A stretch of DNA of 58,271 nucleotides from Bacillus sp. 491mf (GTDB lineage Bacteria; Bacillota; Bacilli; Bacillales; Bacillaceae_G), in contig NZ_FOLV01000022.1 in the NCBI RefSeq assembly GCF_900112415.1, positions 1 through 58,271 of the forward strand, read 5' to 3'. Shown here one piece after another: positions 35,688 through 45,202 of this stretch (the first letter of the stretch is position 1; the number at the start of each line of letters is the position of its first letter). Under the pieces are notes generated by a model. That model had not been told where the DNA came from, searched no databases, and worked only from the letters and a program-made list of their open reading frames with translations. Made by a program: the position numbers and the translations under genes.

Positions 35688-35689
35688 CA

Positions 35690-37003
35690 TTAAAACATCA
35701 GTGAAACGAGAAGCATCCCTATTCCAATTGATGTAATTGTTGCGACCAGACCTGGGATCATAAAGCTATGATTTAACACATATTTACCGATACGAGTTGT
35801 ACCTGTACGGTCAAAGTTAATTGCCGCGACGATTGTTCCGTAGTTTGGAATAAAGAAATATCCGTTTACAGCTGGGAACATTGCGATCAATAGTACCGGT
35901 GAAATGCCAAGTGTTAATCCAAGTGGTATTAATGCACGTACTGTTGCAGCTTGGCTATATAACAAGATTGATAGCACGAATAGTGCAATTGCAAATAACC
36001 ACGGTGCACTCGTTACGAGTCCTTGGATAGAACCTTGAATTATTTGTAAGTTACCGTTAAAGAACGTATCTCCCATCCAGGCGATACCGAAAATTGCAAC
36101 AACTGCTGTTGCTCCTGCTTTAAAGACGTTACCAGATACGATGCTTTCCACATTTGGTTTACAAAAAATAATAATAAGTGCTGCGATTGTTAGCATAACC
36201 ATTTCAATGGTGTTTGGCATCGAAAGACGTACAAGTTTTCCGTCTATCATCCAGCCAGGACGTAATGCTTCAAAAGATCCAAGAAGAACAACTAAAACTG
36301 TTGCCAATAAAAAGAGGATAACAGACAGTTTTGCACCTTTTGGAACAATAAATTCTTTCTTTTCTTCTAGTTTTGGAATTACGCCTTCTTGTAATCGCTT
36401 TAAATATTCTTCATCTTCGTTTAGCTCTTTCCCCATTTTGCTTGCTACGAAAGCAGCTAACATACAAGCGATAAAGGTAGATGGAATACTAATTTTTAAA
36501 ATATCTAATAGTGTAATCTTATAGTCAGCAAGCATAGCGAGAAGTGCAACGGTTGCTGCTGAGATTGGACTGGCCGTAATCGCTTGCTGCGATGCAATAA
36601 CAGCAATTGACATTGGACGCTCTGGTCGAATTCCTGATTCACGCGATACTTCAGCAATGACAGGAAGAACTGAATAGGCAACGTGTCCTGTTCCTGCGCA
36701 AAACGTAAATAAATAAGTGACGATAGGGGCAAAGAACGTAATCCATTTCGGATTTTTACGAAGCGCCTTTTCTGCAATATGAACAAGATATTCCATTCCC
36801 CCAGCAGCTTGCAACGCTCCAGCAGCAGTAATAACTGCTAAAATCATAAGCATAACATCAATTGGGGGAGAGGTTGGTTGTAAATGGAAGAAGAAGACAA
36901 AGATTGCCATCCCAACACCACCCATTACGCCAAGGCCAACACCTCCAAGACGTGCACCGACGAAAATGCAGAGTAATAAGATGGTAAACTGTAGCCAGAA
37001 CAT
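35690..37003 (-). CDS. Anaerobic C4-dicarboxylate transporter, Dcu family
   Basis: The 437-residue membrane protein has about 10-12 hydrophobic segments. DcuA/DcuB-type motifs include GARLGGVGLGVMGGVGMAIF at the N-terminus, FCAGTGHVAYSVLPVIAEV, and the C-terminal PNYGTIVAAINFDRTGTTRIG. Such carriers exchange fumarate, malate or aspartate for succinate in anaerobic growth. The ATG at 37003 follows CGGAGGTG. No dctSR-type regulator is adjacent. The upstream region to 37258 is AT-rich with no recognisable operator. Confidence 0.9.
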   Translation of the reverse strand: MFWLQFTILLLCIFVGARLGGVGLGVMGGVGMAIFVFFFHLQPTSPPIDVMLMILAVITAAGALQAAGGMEYLVHIAEKALRKNPKWITFFAPIVTYLFTFCAGTGHVAYSVLPVIAEVSRESGIRPERPMSIAVIASQQAITASPISAATVALLAMLADYKITLLDILKISIPSTFIACMLAAFVASKMGKELNEDEEYLKRLQEGVIPKLEEKKEFIVPKGAKLSVILFLLATVLVVLLGSFEALRPGWMIDGKLVRLSMPNTIEMVMLTIAALIIIFCKPNVESIVSGNVFKAGATAVVAIFGIAWMGDTFFNGNLQIIQGSIQGLVTSAPWLFAIALFVLSILLYSQAATVRALIPLGLTLGISPVLLIAMFPAVNGYFFIPNYGTIVAAINFDRTGTTRIGKYVLNHSFMIPGLVATITSIGIGMLLVSLMF

Positions 37004-37257
37004 AGTATGCACCTCCGAGATAATAATTAATTGCTATTATCAAATAATTTACCCTGTTTCATGATTCGAAAGTTGAATCCTAAAATGAATCTATAAAAAT
37101 GGCTTTTTTTAATTATATAACACATCAAAAACATGACCCGCTCTGTTTGTTAAAATTATGTTACAAAAGGGTTATTTTGGTATTTTTATATTTGTATGTA
37201 TAAATAAATGGTTAATCAAATTGGATGTTGTAATCTGTGGAAACATAAGGTTGTAAA

Positions 37258-37303
37258 TAAAACTGCACTAGAAATTTCACCTTTTCTAGTGCAGTTCTTT
37301 TTC
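37258..37303. terminator. Terminator downstream of the gal cluster
   Basis: AACTGCACTAGAAA pairs with TTTTCTAGTGCAGTT, with T-rich DNA on the plus-strand side. It lies between the galE remnant and the Dcu promoter region. Confidence 0.75.
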
Positions 37304-37310
37304 GAATGTT

Positions 37311-37460
37311 TTAATACCCTTCTCGATGACTATGATACCATTTCCATTCTGTAGCGATAATATCCTTAATAGAAATATATTTTGGTTTCTAACCAAGAAC
37401 TTCCTTGGCCTTCAAACTTGATGCAATTAACGCATCTGAATCATCTGGTTGAGGCGCATC
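37311..37460 (-). pseudogene. galE: Decayed 3' end of galE (UDP-glucose 4-epimerase)
   Basis: On the minus strand, in a frame different from galT, the text reads PDDSDALIASSLKAKEVLG, an in-frame TAG at 37391-37389, then KPKYISIKDIIATEWKWYHS and HREGY before a normal stop at 37311. This matches the typical GalE tail (xxDxxxLIASSxKAKxxLGWxPxY ... HPxGY). The conserved Trp after LG is replaced by the stop. Only about 50 codons survive; the rest is deleted up to the galT 3' end, whose last codons overlap this sequence. Confidence 0.8.
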
Positions 37461-38949
37461 GATTCGTGCTTTGTAATTCTTTGATAAAGCGATCAAACCC
37501 TGCCTTGCCATCTTTATTCATCTTATAGACACCAGCATCTTCTAAGACACGTTCAAATTTTTGGGCAACTTCAGTTTGAAGAAATCTTTGGATGGTCTCT
37601 TCTGTATAGCCGCCCTTGGCTTTTAATTCATCTGCCCATTTTTTATGGATTTCAGGAACAGTGGCTTCCTTATCTAATAAGTACAGTTCAACTTCATGGA
37701 GCTCCTCAATCAAACGTGGAGGGAGAATCGCAAGGCCCATGACTTCAATAAGCCCGATATTTTCTTTCTTAATATGCTGTACATCTGGATGTGGGTGAAA
37801 AATTCCATCAGGGTATTCCTCACTCACATTATTATCACGCAGGACAAGATCAATTTCATACTTTTCTTCATGGCGCCGCACAATTGGTGTAATCGTATGA
37901 TGATTTATGCCATCTTTTGATTCTGCACGAATTTGTAAAGATTCATCTGAATAGTTCTTCCAACTTTCATGGATATAGGCGCTGGCATGAATTAGTTCTT
38001 CTTTGTTTAAAGAAGAGAGGCGAATTACACTCATTGGCCAGTTGACAATACCGCAAGAAATATTCGGGTAGTCAGATAGTTCGAATGTTTTAAGAACTTT
38101 AGCCTTTGCCATTGGAAAGTTATGGCGTCCAGATTGATAGTGATCATGACTTAGAATCGATCCTCCTACAATAGGTAAATCGGCATTTGAACCAATGAAA
38201 TAGTGTGGCATGATTTCTACAAAACTGAGTAAACGAGAGAATGCCTCACGAGAAATTTTCATTGGCCGATGCTTCTTAGATAATACGATGGAGTGTTCGT
38301 TAAAGTATGCATATGGTGAATATTGAAAACCCCATTCTTCTCCATCTAGCTTGAGGTCAATGATTCGGTGATTGCTTCTGCCTGGATGGTTTAAGCGACC
38401 GAAATATCCTTCATTTTCAATACAAAGCAAACATTTTGGATAATTGCCCCTCGGTGCATTTTTAGCCGCCATGATCTCTTTTGGATCTTTCTCTGGTTTG
38501 GACAAATTAATAGTAATCTCAAGTTCACCATATTTTGATTCTGCTAAATAATGAATATTTTTTGCAATCGCACAGGTCTTTATATAATCATTTCGTTTAC
38601 TTAGTTCAAAGAAATAATCCGTTGCTTGTTCGGGGCTTTTGCGATATGCCTTCAGGAAATTTGCATTGACCTTGGAGGGAAGTGGGGTAATTACATTCAT
38701 TAAAAGCGCTTCGAACATATCATGATTGGCCCCGTGTTTAGAGATCATAAGATTTTCCGTCGCTTTATCCATAAGCGTATCCAACAGCATATGTGGGTCT
38801 GTTTCAACTCCGCTGGTAATCTCTCCCATTTCCGATTCGCCAATCAAACGTAATAGCTGATTGTGCATATAAATTCGGTCACTTTCCTCAATGGCTCCAT
38901 TCTCAATTGCAAGTGTAGTAAAATCGTAAATTGCTTGACATGTGTTCAT
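37441..38949 (-). CDS. galT: Galactose-1-phosphate (UTP/UDP-glucose-hexose-1-phosphate) uridylyltransferase, class II
   Basis: The 502-residue protein is of the Firmicutes GalT type, longer than and unlike the E. coli enzyme. It has PKCLLCIENEGYFGR, HSIVLSKKHRPMKISREAF, GGSILSHDHYQSGRHNFPMA, with the HxH-type uridylylation motif, and HPHPDVQHIKKENIGLIEVM. It transfers UMP to galactose 1-phosphate in the Leloir pathway. The ATG at 38949 follows GAGGTGG; the frame is open back to 38970, overlapping the galK stop. The final codons (NRCASTR) run into DNA that belonged to galE, so its C-terminus was probably altered by a deletion. Confidence 0.9.
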   Translation of the reverse strand: MNTCQAIYDFTTLAIENGAIEESDRIYMHNQLLRLIGESEMGEITSGVETDPHMLLDTLMDKATENLMISKHGANHDMFEALLMNVITPLPSKVNANFLKAYRKSPEQATDYFFELSKRNDYIKTCAIAKNIHYLAESKYGELEITINLSKPEKDPKEIMAAKNAPRGNYPKCLLCIENEGYFGRLNHPGRSNHRIIDLKLDGEEWGFQYSPYAYFNEHSIVLSKKHRPMKISREAFSRLLSFVEIMPHYFIGSNADLPIVGGSILSHDHYQSGRHNFPMAKAKVLKTFELSDYPNISCGIVNWPMSVIRLSSLNKEELIHASAYIHESWKNYSDESLQIRAESKDGINHHTITPIVRRHEEKYEIDLVLRDNNVSEEYPDGIFHPHPDVQHIKKENIGLIEVMGLAILPPRLIEELHEVELYLLDKEATVPEIHKKWADELKAKGGYTEETIQRFLQTEVAQKFERVLEDAGVYKMNKDGKAGFDRFIKELQSTNRCASTR

Positions 38950-38966
38950 CGTTTCCACCTCACTCA

Positions 38967-40136
38967 TCATCCAATCACTGTAGTTCCACTACCAATGTGT
39001 GCTACATAAAAGATAGGTGCATATCCCACAACTTTGATATATTCATCATAAACATTGTTTTTAAAAGTGTTGGTTTCACTCTCTTTTACTAATGCGATGG
39101 CGCATCCCCCAAATCCTGCTCCAGTCATCCGGGCTCCAAGTGCACCCTTTTGTTTTTGCGCAGCGGCCACCAATGTATCTAATTCAAGTCCGGTTACTTC
39201 ATAATCATCTCTTAAAGATGCATGAGAAGCATTTAATAGCTTTCCGAACTCTTCTAAATCACCTGCAGTAAGAGCTGCTTTGGCTTTTTTTGTACGTTCA
39301 TTTTCGTAAACTGCATGCTTCGCGCGTTTCATTAGGATTTCATCCCCAATAAGACTTTGATTTGCATCAAATTCTGTTTTGCTTAGTTCTCCAAGCGCAT
39401 GAATCTCTAGCTTCGTTTGAAGACGTGCGAGTGCTTCTTCACATTCAGCACGGCGCTCATTATATTTTGAATCTGCTAGTTCACGACGTTTATTCGTATT
39501 CATAATTACAATAGCATAGTCGTCCAAAACAACTGGAACCATTTCATACTCTAACGTATTGGTATCAAGGAGAATCGCTTTGTCTTCCTCACCAAATCCA
39601 ATAGCAAATTGATCCATAATACCAGAATTTACACCAATGAATTCATTTTCAACTTTTTTACCCATTTTCACTAATTCAAGTCGCGTTACGTCTAAGTTAA
39701 ACAAGTCTTCTAATACTACGCCTACAAGTAATTCAAGTGAAGCACTACTGGAAAGTCCCGCTCCATTTGGAATCGTTCCTTCAACTAATAACTCAAAACC
39801 ACAATCTATTTTATGACCTGCTTCTTTCAGTGTTAAGATAACTCCTTTTATATAATTTGCCCAATTCGCATGTTTATCGTAATCTAGTTCATTCAATGTG
39901 AAACTTATTACTCCAAGTTCTTCAAAGTTCGTTGAGTAAACGAATACTCTATCATCCTCACGACGTCTAGCTACTCCGTAAGTTCCATAAGTAATAGAAG
40001 CGGGGAATACATAGCCACCATTGTAGTCTGTATGTTCTCCAATTAAGTTGATACGTCCTGGAGAAAAGTATTGAGTTGTTTCTTGAACGCCAAATACCTC
40101 AGCAAATTTTAAAACTAGCTCACGTTTCTTTTCCAT
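38967..40136 (-). CDS. galK: Galactokinase
   Basis: The 389-residue GHMP kinase phosphorylates alpha-D-galactose at C1. It shows the galactokinase signature [18 protein letters not shown], the ATP-binding [13 protein letters not shown] and the C-terminal [17 protein letters not shown]. The ATG at 40136 follows GGGAGG; the frame extends upstream without a better RBS. It sits between galM and galT in the leftward gal cluster. Confidence 0.96.
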   Translation of the reverse strand: MEKKRELVLKFAEVFGVQETTQYFSPGRINLIGEHTDYNGGYVFPASITYGTYGVARRREDDRVFVYSTNFEELGVISFTLNELDYDKHANWANYIKGVILTLKEAGHKIDCGFELLVEGTIPNGAGLSSSASLELLVGVVLEDLFNLDVTRLELVKMGKKVENEFIGVNSGIMDQFAIGFGEEDKAILLDTNTLEYEMVPVVLDDYAIVIMNTNKRRELADSKYNERRAECEEALARLQTKLEIHALGELSKTEFDANQSLIGDEILMKRAKHAVYENERTKKAKAALTAGDLEEFGKLLNASHASLRDDYEVTGLELDTLVAAAQKQKGALGARMTGAGFGGCAIALVKESETNTFKNNVYDEYIKVVGYAPIFYVAHIGSGTTVIG

Positions 40137-40224
40137 AAGTATAAGCCTCCCTTTTGCATTCATTTCAAATAAATTCTGATAGCAGTACATATTTCATATT
40201 TAAAGAGACTATCCGAAATGACTC

Positions 40225-41256
40225 TCAAATAATATGAAATTCTGTCATCGTATAATAAGTTGAATCTGCTCTAAGAACGATATCCCCAAAATCGGGATAC
40301 TGTTCAGCACCCGGAGAAACCTGTGTTTCAAAGGTAATTCCGCCATGGTTTGCAAGTTGCTTTTCATGCATGAGAGGGGTATTCTCACCAAAATTTGCCG
40401 TAAAGATGACGACGCTTGGTTCTTTTGTGGCTATTTCAATAGTAACCACTTCATCCGGGCTAATGAGTTTCACTGAACGATTTGATAGTTCAGGTCGGTT
40501 CAAGAAAAATGGGTGATCAATTCCATCCACTAATTCTTTTTGATCAAAAGTACTATTGAAGGTTTCCTTAAGTTTAACTGGCTTTCGAAAATCAAACGCA
40601 GTTCCTTCTACAGGCAACTTTTCACCAATTGGAATACTTTTAGGGTCAAGTGGTGCAAATCTATCACTATCCACCCATAATGTGTGTTCATTTACAGGCT
40701 GCGTTACATCACCAGTTAAGTTGAAGTACACGTGATTTGTTGGATTAAACAAAGTATCTTTGTCACTTGTCGCCCTAGTTTCTACTTTCCAAACATTCGT
40801 GTTTGTTAACGTGTAACGTATCTCAACATCAAGATTCCCCGGAAAACCATTTTCACCATCTGGACTCACCGTGTGAAATATGACTGAAGCCTCATCATTA
40901 TTATCGATAACTTGATATTGCCACTTTTTACTTTCGAATCCTGGGGTACCGCCATGTAAGGTGTTGCCGGTTGTCTCATCAATTTGTACTTTATAGATAT
41001 CCTTATCAATTTGAAAAGTTCCATTTTGAATTCGTCCAGCTACTCGTCCAATTGAGGCACCAATATATAAATCTTTTTCAAAATATTCCTTTGCTGTATC
41101 AAAACCAAGCACGAGCTCACGTAGACCATTCGTTGTCGGTACCTTTAAACTCGTAATGCGAGCACCTAAATCTGAAACAGTTAATTGCAAGCCGTTCAGA
41201 TTGTTAATCGTGATCATCGTATAACCTGCACCGAAATCTTTTGTTGTAATATTCAT
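40225..41256 (-). CDS. galM: Aldose 1-epimerase (galactose mutarotase)
   Basis: The 343-residue beta-sandwich enzyme converts beta- to alpha-galactose to feed GalK. It has GASIGRVAGRIQNG, TLHGGTPGFESKKW with catalytic-site His, NPTNHVYFNLTGD with the second catalytic His, GIDHPF, and the C-terminal FETQVSPGAEQYPDF with the catalytic Glu. The start follows GAGGAGAG. It is 20 bp after the transporter gene and 88 bp before galK. Confidence 0.94.
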   Translation of the reverse strand: MNITTKDFGAGYTMITINNLNGLQLTVSDLGARITSLKVPTTNGLRELVLGFDTAKEYFEKDLYIGASIGRVAGRIQNGTFQIDKDIYKVQIDETTGNTLHGGTPGFESKKWQYQVIDNNDEASVIFHTVSPDGENGFPGNLDVEIRYTLTNTNVWKVETRATSDKDTLFNPTNHVYFNLTGDVTQPVNEHTLWVDSDRFAPLDPKSIPIGEKLPVEGTAFDFRKPVKLKETFNSTFDQKELVDGIDHPFFLNRPELSNRSVKLISPDEVVTIEIATKEPSVVIFTANFGENTPLMHEKQLANHGGITFETQVSPGAEQYPDFGDIVLRADSTYYTMTEFHII

Positions 41257-41276
41257 TTTGACTCTCCTCTACTCCT

Positions 41277-42725
41277 TTATTTAGAATGAGCAAGTGCAGC
41301 ACCTTCAGTTGCTTCCTCGCCATGATTTAGCTTTGCTTCTAGTTCTTTGACGATTTGAGCATGTTTTTTCTCAGTTAATGTAATCTTCCATACGAAAATG
41401 ATAGCAGAGAAAATCATGAGTGCTGCTGGGAGGTAGAACGCATACAGATGAAACGTTGAAATACCGTCTGCAGTAATGTCTGCTGCTGTGGCATTGCCAG
41501 TCATCCCAGAAGCAACAGCTACAAACCCAACGATTCCGTTTGATAAAGCTCCGGCAATTTTATCGAGTAATGGACGAATTGATAAAGTCACAGCTTCGTT
41601 TCGGGTACCATTTTTCCATTGTCCATATTCAACTGAGTCGGTAATAGTCATCAAAGCTGAAAGAAAAATGAGCTGCTGAGGGAAGTAGAAGAGCACCAAT
41701 CCCACAATAACCATTGGTAGACTTGTACCAGCTAAGCCAAAACATACGTATGCCAAAAGCATCATTACAATCCCGCCAATATAGACAAAACGTCTTGAAA
41801 TTAATTTCGTGAGCGTTGGGAAAAGTGGAACGGCAATTAAGCCTAATACAGCTGCAATTAATCCCACAATCCAGAACTCACCTGAATTTCCTAGAATATA
41901 TTTGAAGAAGTAGAATAACACAGCAGTAGTTGCAACATTGGCAATCGCATATGCAATATATGAAAGTGCTAACCACATCAACTGATCGTTTTTAGCGATG
42001 GCTTTGAAAATATCTTTAATGCCTGCCTTTTCTTGTTGTTGACGAATTACGCTATCATTTTCTTTTGTACCAAGTGCTGTAATAATTGCTGTTCCACCAG
42101 AAATAACAGCAGCAATCACGCCAAACCAAAACCAACCAGAAGCCCCCTGAGAATGTTCACCAGTCATCAAGAAAGTAAAGAACGTAACGATTGGTACAAC
42201 TGCTAGTGTAGTCCCATTTGCCCCAAGTGATGATCCAAGTCGCGCAAATGTTGCCAATTTTTCTCGTTCCTTAGTTTCAGTGCTTAACGCTGGAATCATC
42301 GACCAAAAAGCAATGTCCTTAAATGAATAAAAACTATCGAGCAAGATATAAACAATTGCAAATAAAATGATGAACAGTGTAGTATTATGAATTGCAAGAC
42401 CGAAGAAATTAGTAAATATACATACAAGAAGGATAGAACTAACTAAACCACCAATGACTAACCAAGGCTTAAATTTCCCGAATCTCGTTTTTGTGTTGTC
42501 AATTATTCCTCCAATAATCGGATCAAAAATAATTTCTACCAATCGGATTACTACGACTAAACTCGTAATAATTCCAATCATTTTTGCAGTCGTTGCTTTA
42601 TCAGCTCCAGTGAACATCGCACTCGTAACAAAGACCATAAAATAGGTGCTCAAAGTTACATAAAATATGTCATGACCAAATGCACCTAAGGCATAGGAAA
42701 CACGTTGTTTTAATTGTCCATTCAT
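41277..42725 (-). CDS. GPH-family sugar:cation symporter (probable galactose/galactoside)
   Basis: The 482-residue membrane protein has about 12 helices and the GPH loop signatures FDPIIGGIIDNTKTRFGKFKP and LSTETKEREKLA. It resembles LacS/MelB/GalP carriers but lacks the C-terminal EIIA domain of full LacS. Its first position in the gal cluster points to galactose or a galactoside as the substrate. The ATG at 42725 follows GAGGGG; an ORF extension upstream is not used. Two cre-like sites precede it. Confidence 0.85.
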   Translation of the reverse strand: MNGQLKQRVSYALGAFGHDIFYVTLSTYFMVFVTSAMFTGADKATTAKMIGIITSLVVVIRLVEIIFDPIIGGIIDNTKTRFGKFKPWLVIGGLVSSILLVCIFTNFFGLAIHNTTLFIILFAIVYILLDSFYSFKDIAFWSMIPALSTETKEREKLATFARLGSSLGANGTTLAVVPIVTFFTFLMTGEHSQGASGWFWFGVIAAVISGGTAIITALGTKENDSVIRQQQEKAGIKDIFKAIAKNDQLMWLALSYIAYAIANVATTAVLFYFFKYILGNSGEFWIVGLIAAVLGLIAVPLFPTLTKLISRRFVYIGGIVMMLLAYVCFGLAGTSLPMVIVGLVLFYFPQQLIFLSALMTITDSVEYGQWKNGTRNEAVTLSIRPLLDKIAGALSNGIVGFVAVASGMTGNATAADITADGISTFHLYAFYLPAALMIFSAIIFVWKITLTEKKHAQIVKELEAKLNHGEEATEGAALAHSK

Positions 42726-42767
42726 TTTTATTCCCCTCTTTTTGAAAAAAAATTTTAACAACAATTA

Positions 42768-42869
42768 AGAAAGCGCTTGCAAAGTTAAGTGTAAAAAACT
42801 AACGAACTCCATTCATGTCCTTTCGGTGGTTTTCTTTTTCATGTATAGTTTAACAAGAAAACGCTTTCC
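42768..42869 (-). promoter_or_regulatory. Two cre-like operators in the gal divergent promoter region
   Basis: AGAAAGCGCTTGCA (42768-42781) and AGAAAACGCTTTCC (42856-42869) both match the cre core. They fall between the divergent symporter and AraC-type genes, so glucose repression of galactose use is likely. Confidence 0.6.
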
Positions 42870-42968
42870 GTTTTATATCGTTTTGTGACCTTGATTTAAC
42901 CTTTTGTTGCATTTCTTCCTTCAAAAGGCAGCTTAGGTTATAGTAATCACGAAGAGGGGGAGAAGCTC

Positions 42969-43874
42969 ATGGAACAAGCAATCTTTATTAAAAAAGAACA
43001 GCATCACTTCTCAGGCGAACTTTATTTTGATTTTTGTGGTTTTTCAAAAACACTGCCTTTTCATACTTTTGGACCAGCTGTACGTAACAGCTACATTATT
43101 CATGTCGTGTTGGATGGAAAAGGAACGTACTATATAAAAGATGAAAAATATTCATTGCAGAAAGGAAATATTTTTCTCATTCCTCCAGGGGAGTCGACCT
43201 TTTATCGCTCGGATGGAGAAGAACCATGGTTATACGCGTGGCTGTCATTTGGCGGGAAGGTCGCAGAGGAAATTATTCATTATTCGAGTTTTAAAGAAGA
43301 TAACTACTCTGTTACCGCAACTAACATTCAACAATATTCGGATATTATCTTGGAGTGTATGAATTACTCCCAGGGTACATTAGAAGATGAATTAAAGTTG
43401 AATGAGCTGACCTATCGTTTTTTAAGATTATTACTTACAGATGGCGGCGAATTCTCACCATCTGTAAAACAAAAATTTTCACGACTCGCGATTGAAGCGA
43501 TGACATATATTGGAGAACACTATGTAGAGGAAATTACAGTAAGTGATGTGGCAAATCATCTTGCGGTCAATCGAAGCCATCTTTCGCGGGTCTTTCACAG
43601 TCATTTCGGGATGAGCATGAAGGACTGGCTTTTAAGGGTGCGCATTAATCACGCAGCGTATTTACTTTCAATGACAAATGAATCGGTAGAAAACATTTCT
43701 TATCAGGTGGGTTTTCGCAGTTTAGTAGTCTTTAGCCGCATATTTAAAAAAGTGACTGGAGAAACACCTACGCATTATCGAAAACGTATGTCGAAAGAGA
43801 ATTTCCAAACAATCTCTTTATCAAGCTTGAAGTTCTTACTTGATGAACAAGAAATTATTTCACGGGCCACTTAG
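42969..43874 (+). CDS. AraC-family regulator of the gal cluster
   Basis: The 301-residue protein has an N-terminal cupin-like sensor domain (LDGKGTYYIKDEKYSLQKGN, then FLIPPGESTFYRSDGEEPW). The C-terminal pair of helix-turn-helix motifs includes ITVSDVANHLAVNRSHLSRV and ENISYQVGFRSLVVFSRIFK. It reads like the MsmR/YesS sugar-responsive activators. Divergent to the galactose genes, it is the probable local activator. RBS AGAGGGGG. Confidence 0.87.
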   Translation: MEQAIFIKKEQHHFSGELYFDFCGFSKTLPFHTFGPAVRNSYIIHVVLDGKGTYYIKDEKYSLQKGNIFLIPPGESTFYRSDGEEPWLYAWLSFGGKVAEEIIHYSSFKEDNYSVTATNIQQYSDIILECMNYSQGTLEDELKLNELTYRFLRLLLTDGGEFSPSVKQKFSRLAIEAMTYIGEHYVEEITVSDVANHLAVNRSHLSRVFHSHFGMSMKDWLLRVRINHAAYLLSMTNESVENISYQVGFRSLVVFSRIFKKVTGETPTHYRKRMSKENFQTISLSSLKFLLDEQEIISRAT

Positions 43875-43931
43875 GAAAAATAAATTTGTTTGTTCATAAA
43901 AATAATCCATGCTACAATGAAAACGAATTGA

Positions 43932-44018
43932 AACAGGGGAGCCTATGTGGCTGAGAGGATGTAACAATACATCGACCCTTAACCTGATCTGGATAATGCC
44001 AGCGTAGGGAGTTGTATC
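43932..44018 (+). promoter_or_regulatory. TPP riboswitch upstream of the thiamine-precursor import operon
   Basis: It contains ACAGGGGAGCC, GTGGCTGAGAGG, GACCCTTAACCTGATCTGG and ATAATGCCAGCGTAGGGA, a near-consensus thi box. The hairpin at 44059-44099 is the expression platform. Confidence 0.95.
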
Positions 44019-44058
44019 AAGAATCGTAGCAATTGTTATTCTATGATAACTTGTATAT

Positions 44059-44099
44059 AAAGCTTTCCTGCTTTGCGGCAGGAAAGCTTTTTCTTTTTG
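44059..44099 (+). terminator. Riboswitch-controlled terminator
   Basis: AAAGCTTTCCTG pairs with CAGGAAAGCTTT, followed by TTCTTTTTG. Confidence 0.88.
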
Positions 44100-44133
44100 T
44101 ATGAAATTTATTTAATATGGGGAGGAATTTAGT

Positions 44134-44454
44134 ATGTCACAGCAAGTTACAGTTTCATTTTCAGTTGTACCACAAGCGAAGCATAAAGATGTATATGCGG
44201 TTGTAGATAAAGCGATTGAAGTTGTTCAGCAGTCAGGTGTGCGCTATGAAGTTGGCGCGATGGAAACGACAATGGAAGGGGATTTAAACGAGCTTCTTGA
44301 TATTATTAAACGTGCGCAGCAAGCTTGCATCGATGATGGGGCAGAAGAAGTGGTTACTTCTATTAAAATCCATTATCGCCCAAGCACAGGCGTAACGATT
44401 GATGAAAAAGTATGGAAGTATCGTGAAGAATATGAAAAAACAGAAGAAATCTAA
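44134..44454 (+). CDS. MTH1187/YqgV-type small ligand-binding protein (UPF0045)
   Basis: The 106-residue ferredoxin-fold protein begins QQVTVSFSVVPQA and has the ...YEVGAMETTMEGDLNELL... stretch typical of the MTH1187/YqgV (DUF77) family. Family members, like YkoF, are thought to bind thiamine or its pyrimidine. It is the first gene after a TPP riboswitch and overlaps the permease gene by 23 bases, which supports a role in thiamine-precursor handling. Confidence 0.82.
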   Translation: MSQQVTVSFSVVPQAKHKDVYAVVDKAIEVVQQSGVRYEVGAMETTMEGDLNELLDIIKRAQQACIDDGAEEVVTSIKIHYRPSTGVTIDEKVWKYREEYEKTEEI

Positions 44455-45202
44455 TATAGCAATTACGACAATTTGGCTGTTCCTTCTCATCGCAATATGG
44501 GAAGGAGCAGTTTCGATATTCCATATTGAACCGTGGATTTTGCCGAAGCCGTCTGCAATTGTACATGAACTTATCGACATGAAAGATTTACTACTTCCCA
44601 ATACAGTGCAGACTTTGCAAGAAGTACTTATCGGGTTATTTTTTGCCATTATACTTGGAACGAGCATTGCAATTATTATGGATGTGATTCCGTTATTCCG
44701 TGTGTTAATCAATCCGCTATTAGTAATTTCACAAACAGTTCCGATTGTTGTACTTGCACCTTTATTTATTATTTGGTTTGGCTACGGAATGCTGCCAAAA
44801 GTAATGGTTGTTATTCTCGTATGCTTCTTTCCCGTTACACTTAGTATTTTAGAAGGTTTTCAAACGGTAGATCAATCCATGCTAAAGCTGCTGCAAACCA
44901 TGAGGGCAAGTAAGTGGCAAGTCTATCAAAAAGTAAAATTTCCAGCAGTATTGCCATACTTTTTTTCGGGATTAAAAATTGCTGTTACATATAGCGTAAT
45001 GGGAGCCATTATTGGGGAATGGCTTGGTGCAAGTGAAGGTCTAGGTGTTATGCTGACAAGGGCAACAAAATCCTTTTTAACAGCTCGTGTGTTTGGAATT
45101 GCTGCTGTTATTGTCTGCGTGACGCTACTGTTGTATTTTATTGTTGAATTTATGGCAAGACTAACAGCACCGTGGGTTTACAGAAAGGATGGGAGAAAAT
45201 GA
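44432..45202 (+). CDS. thiX: ThiX-like ABC permease for thiamine pyrimidine precursor
   Basis: The 256-residue membrane protein has about six helices and the permease loop TMRASKWQVYQKVKFPAVLP of the nitrate/taurine/NMT1 (SsuC-like) family. With the NMT1-type lipoprotein and the ATPase downstream it forms a ThiXYZ-like importer for formylaminopyrimidine or a related HMP precursor. The ATG at 44432 lies inside the preceding gene and its RBS is weak, so translational coupling is likely. It overlaps thiY by four bases. Confidence 0.83.
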   Translation: MKKQKKSNIAITTIWLFLLIAIWEGAVSIFHIEPWILPKPSAIVHELIDMKDLLLPNTVQTLQEVLIGLFFAIILGTSIAIIMDVIPLFRVLINPLLVISQTVPIVVLAPLFIIWFGYGMLPKVMVVILVCFFPVTLSILEGFQTVDQSMLKLLQTMRASKWQVYQKVKFPAVLPYFFSGLKIAVTYSVMGAIIGEWLGASEGLGVMLTRATKSFLTARVFGIAAVIVCVTLLLYFIVEFMARLTAPWVYRKDGRK

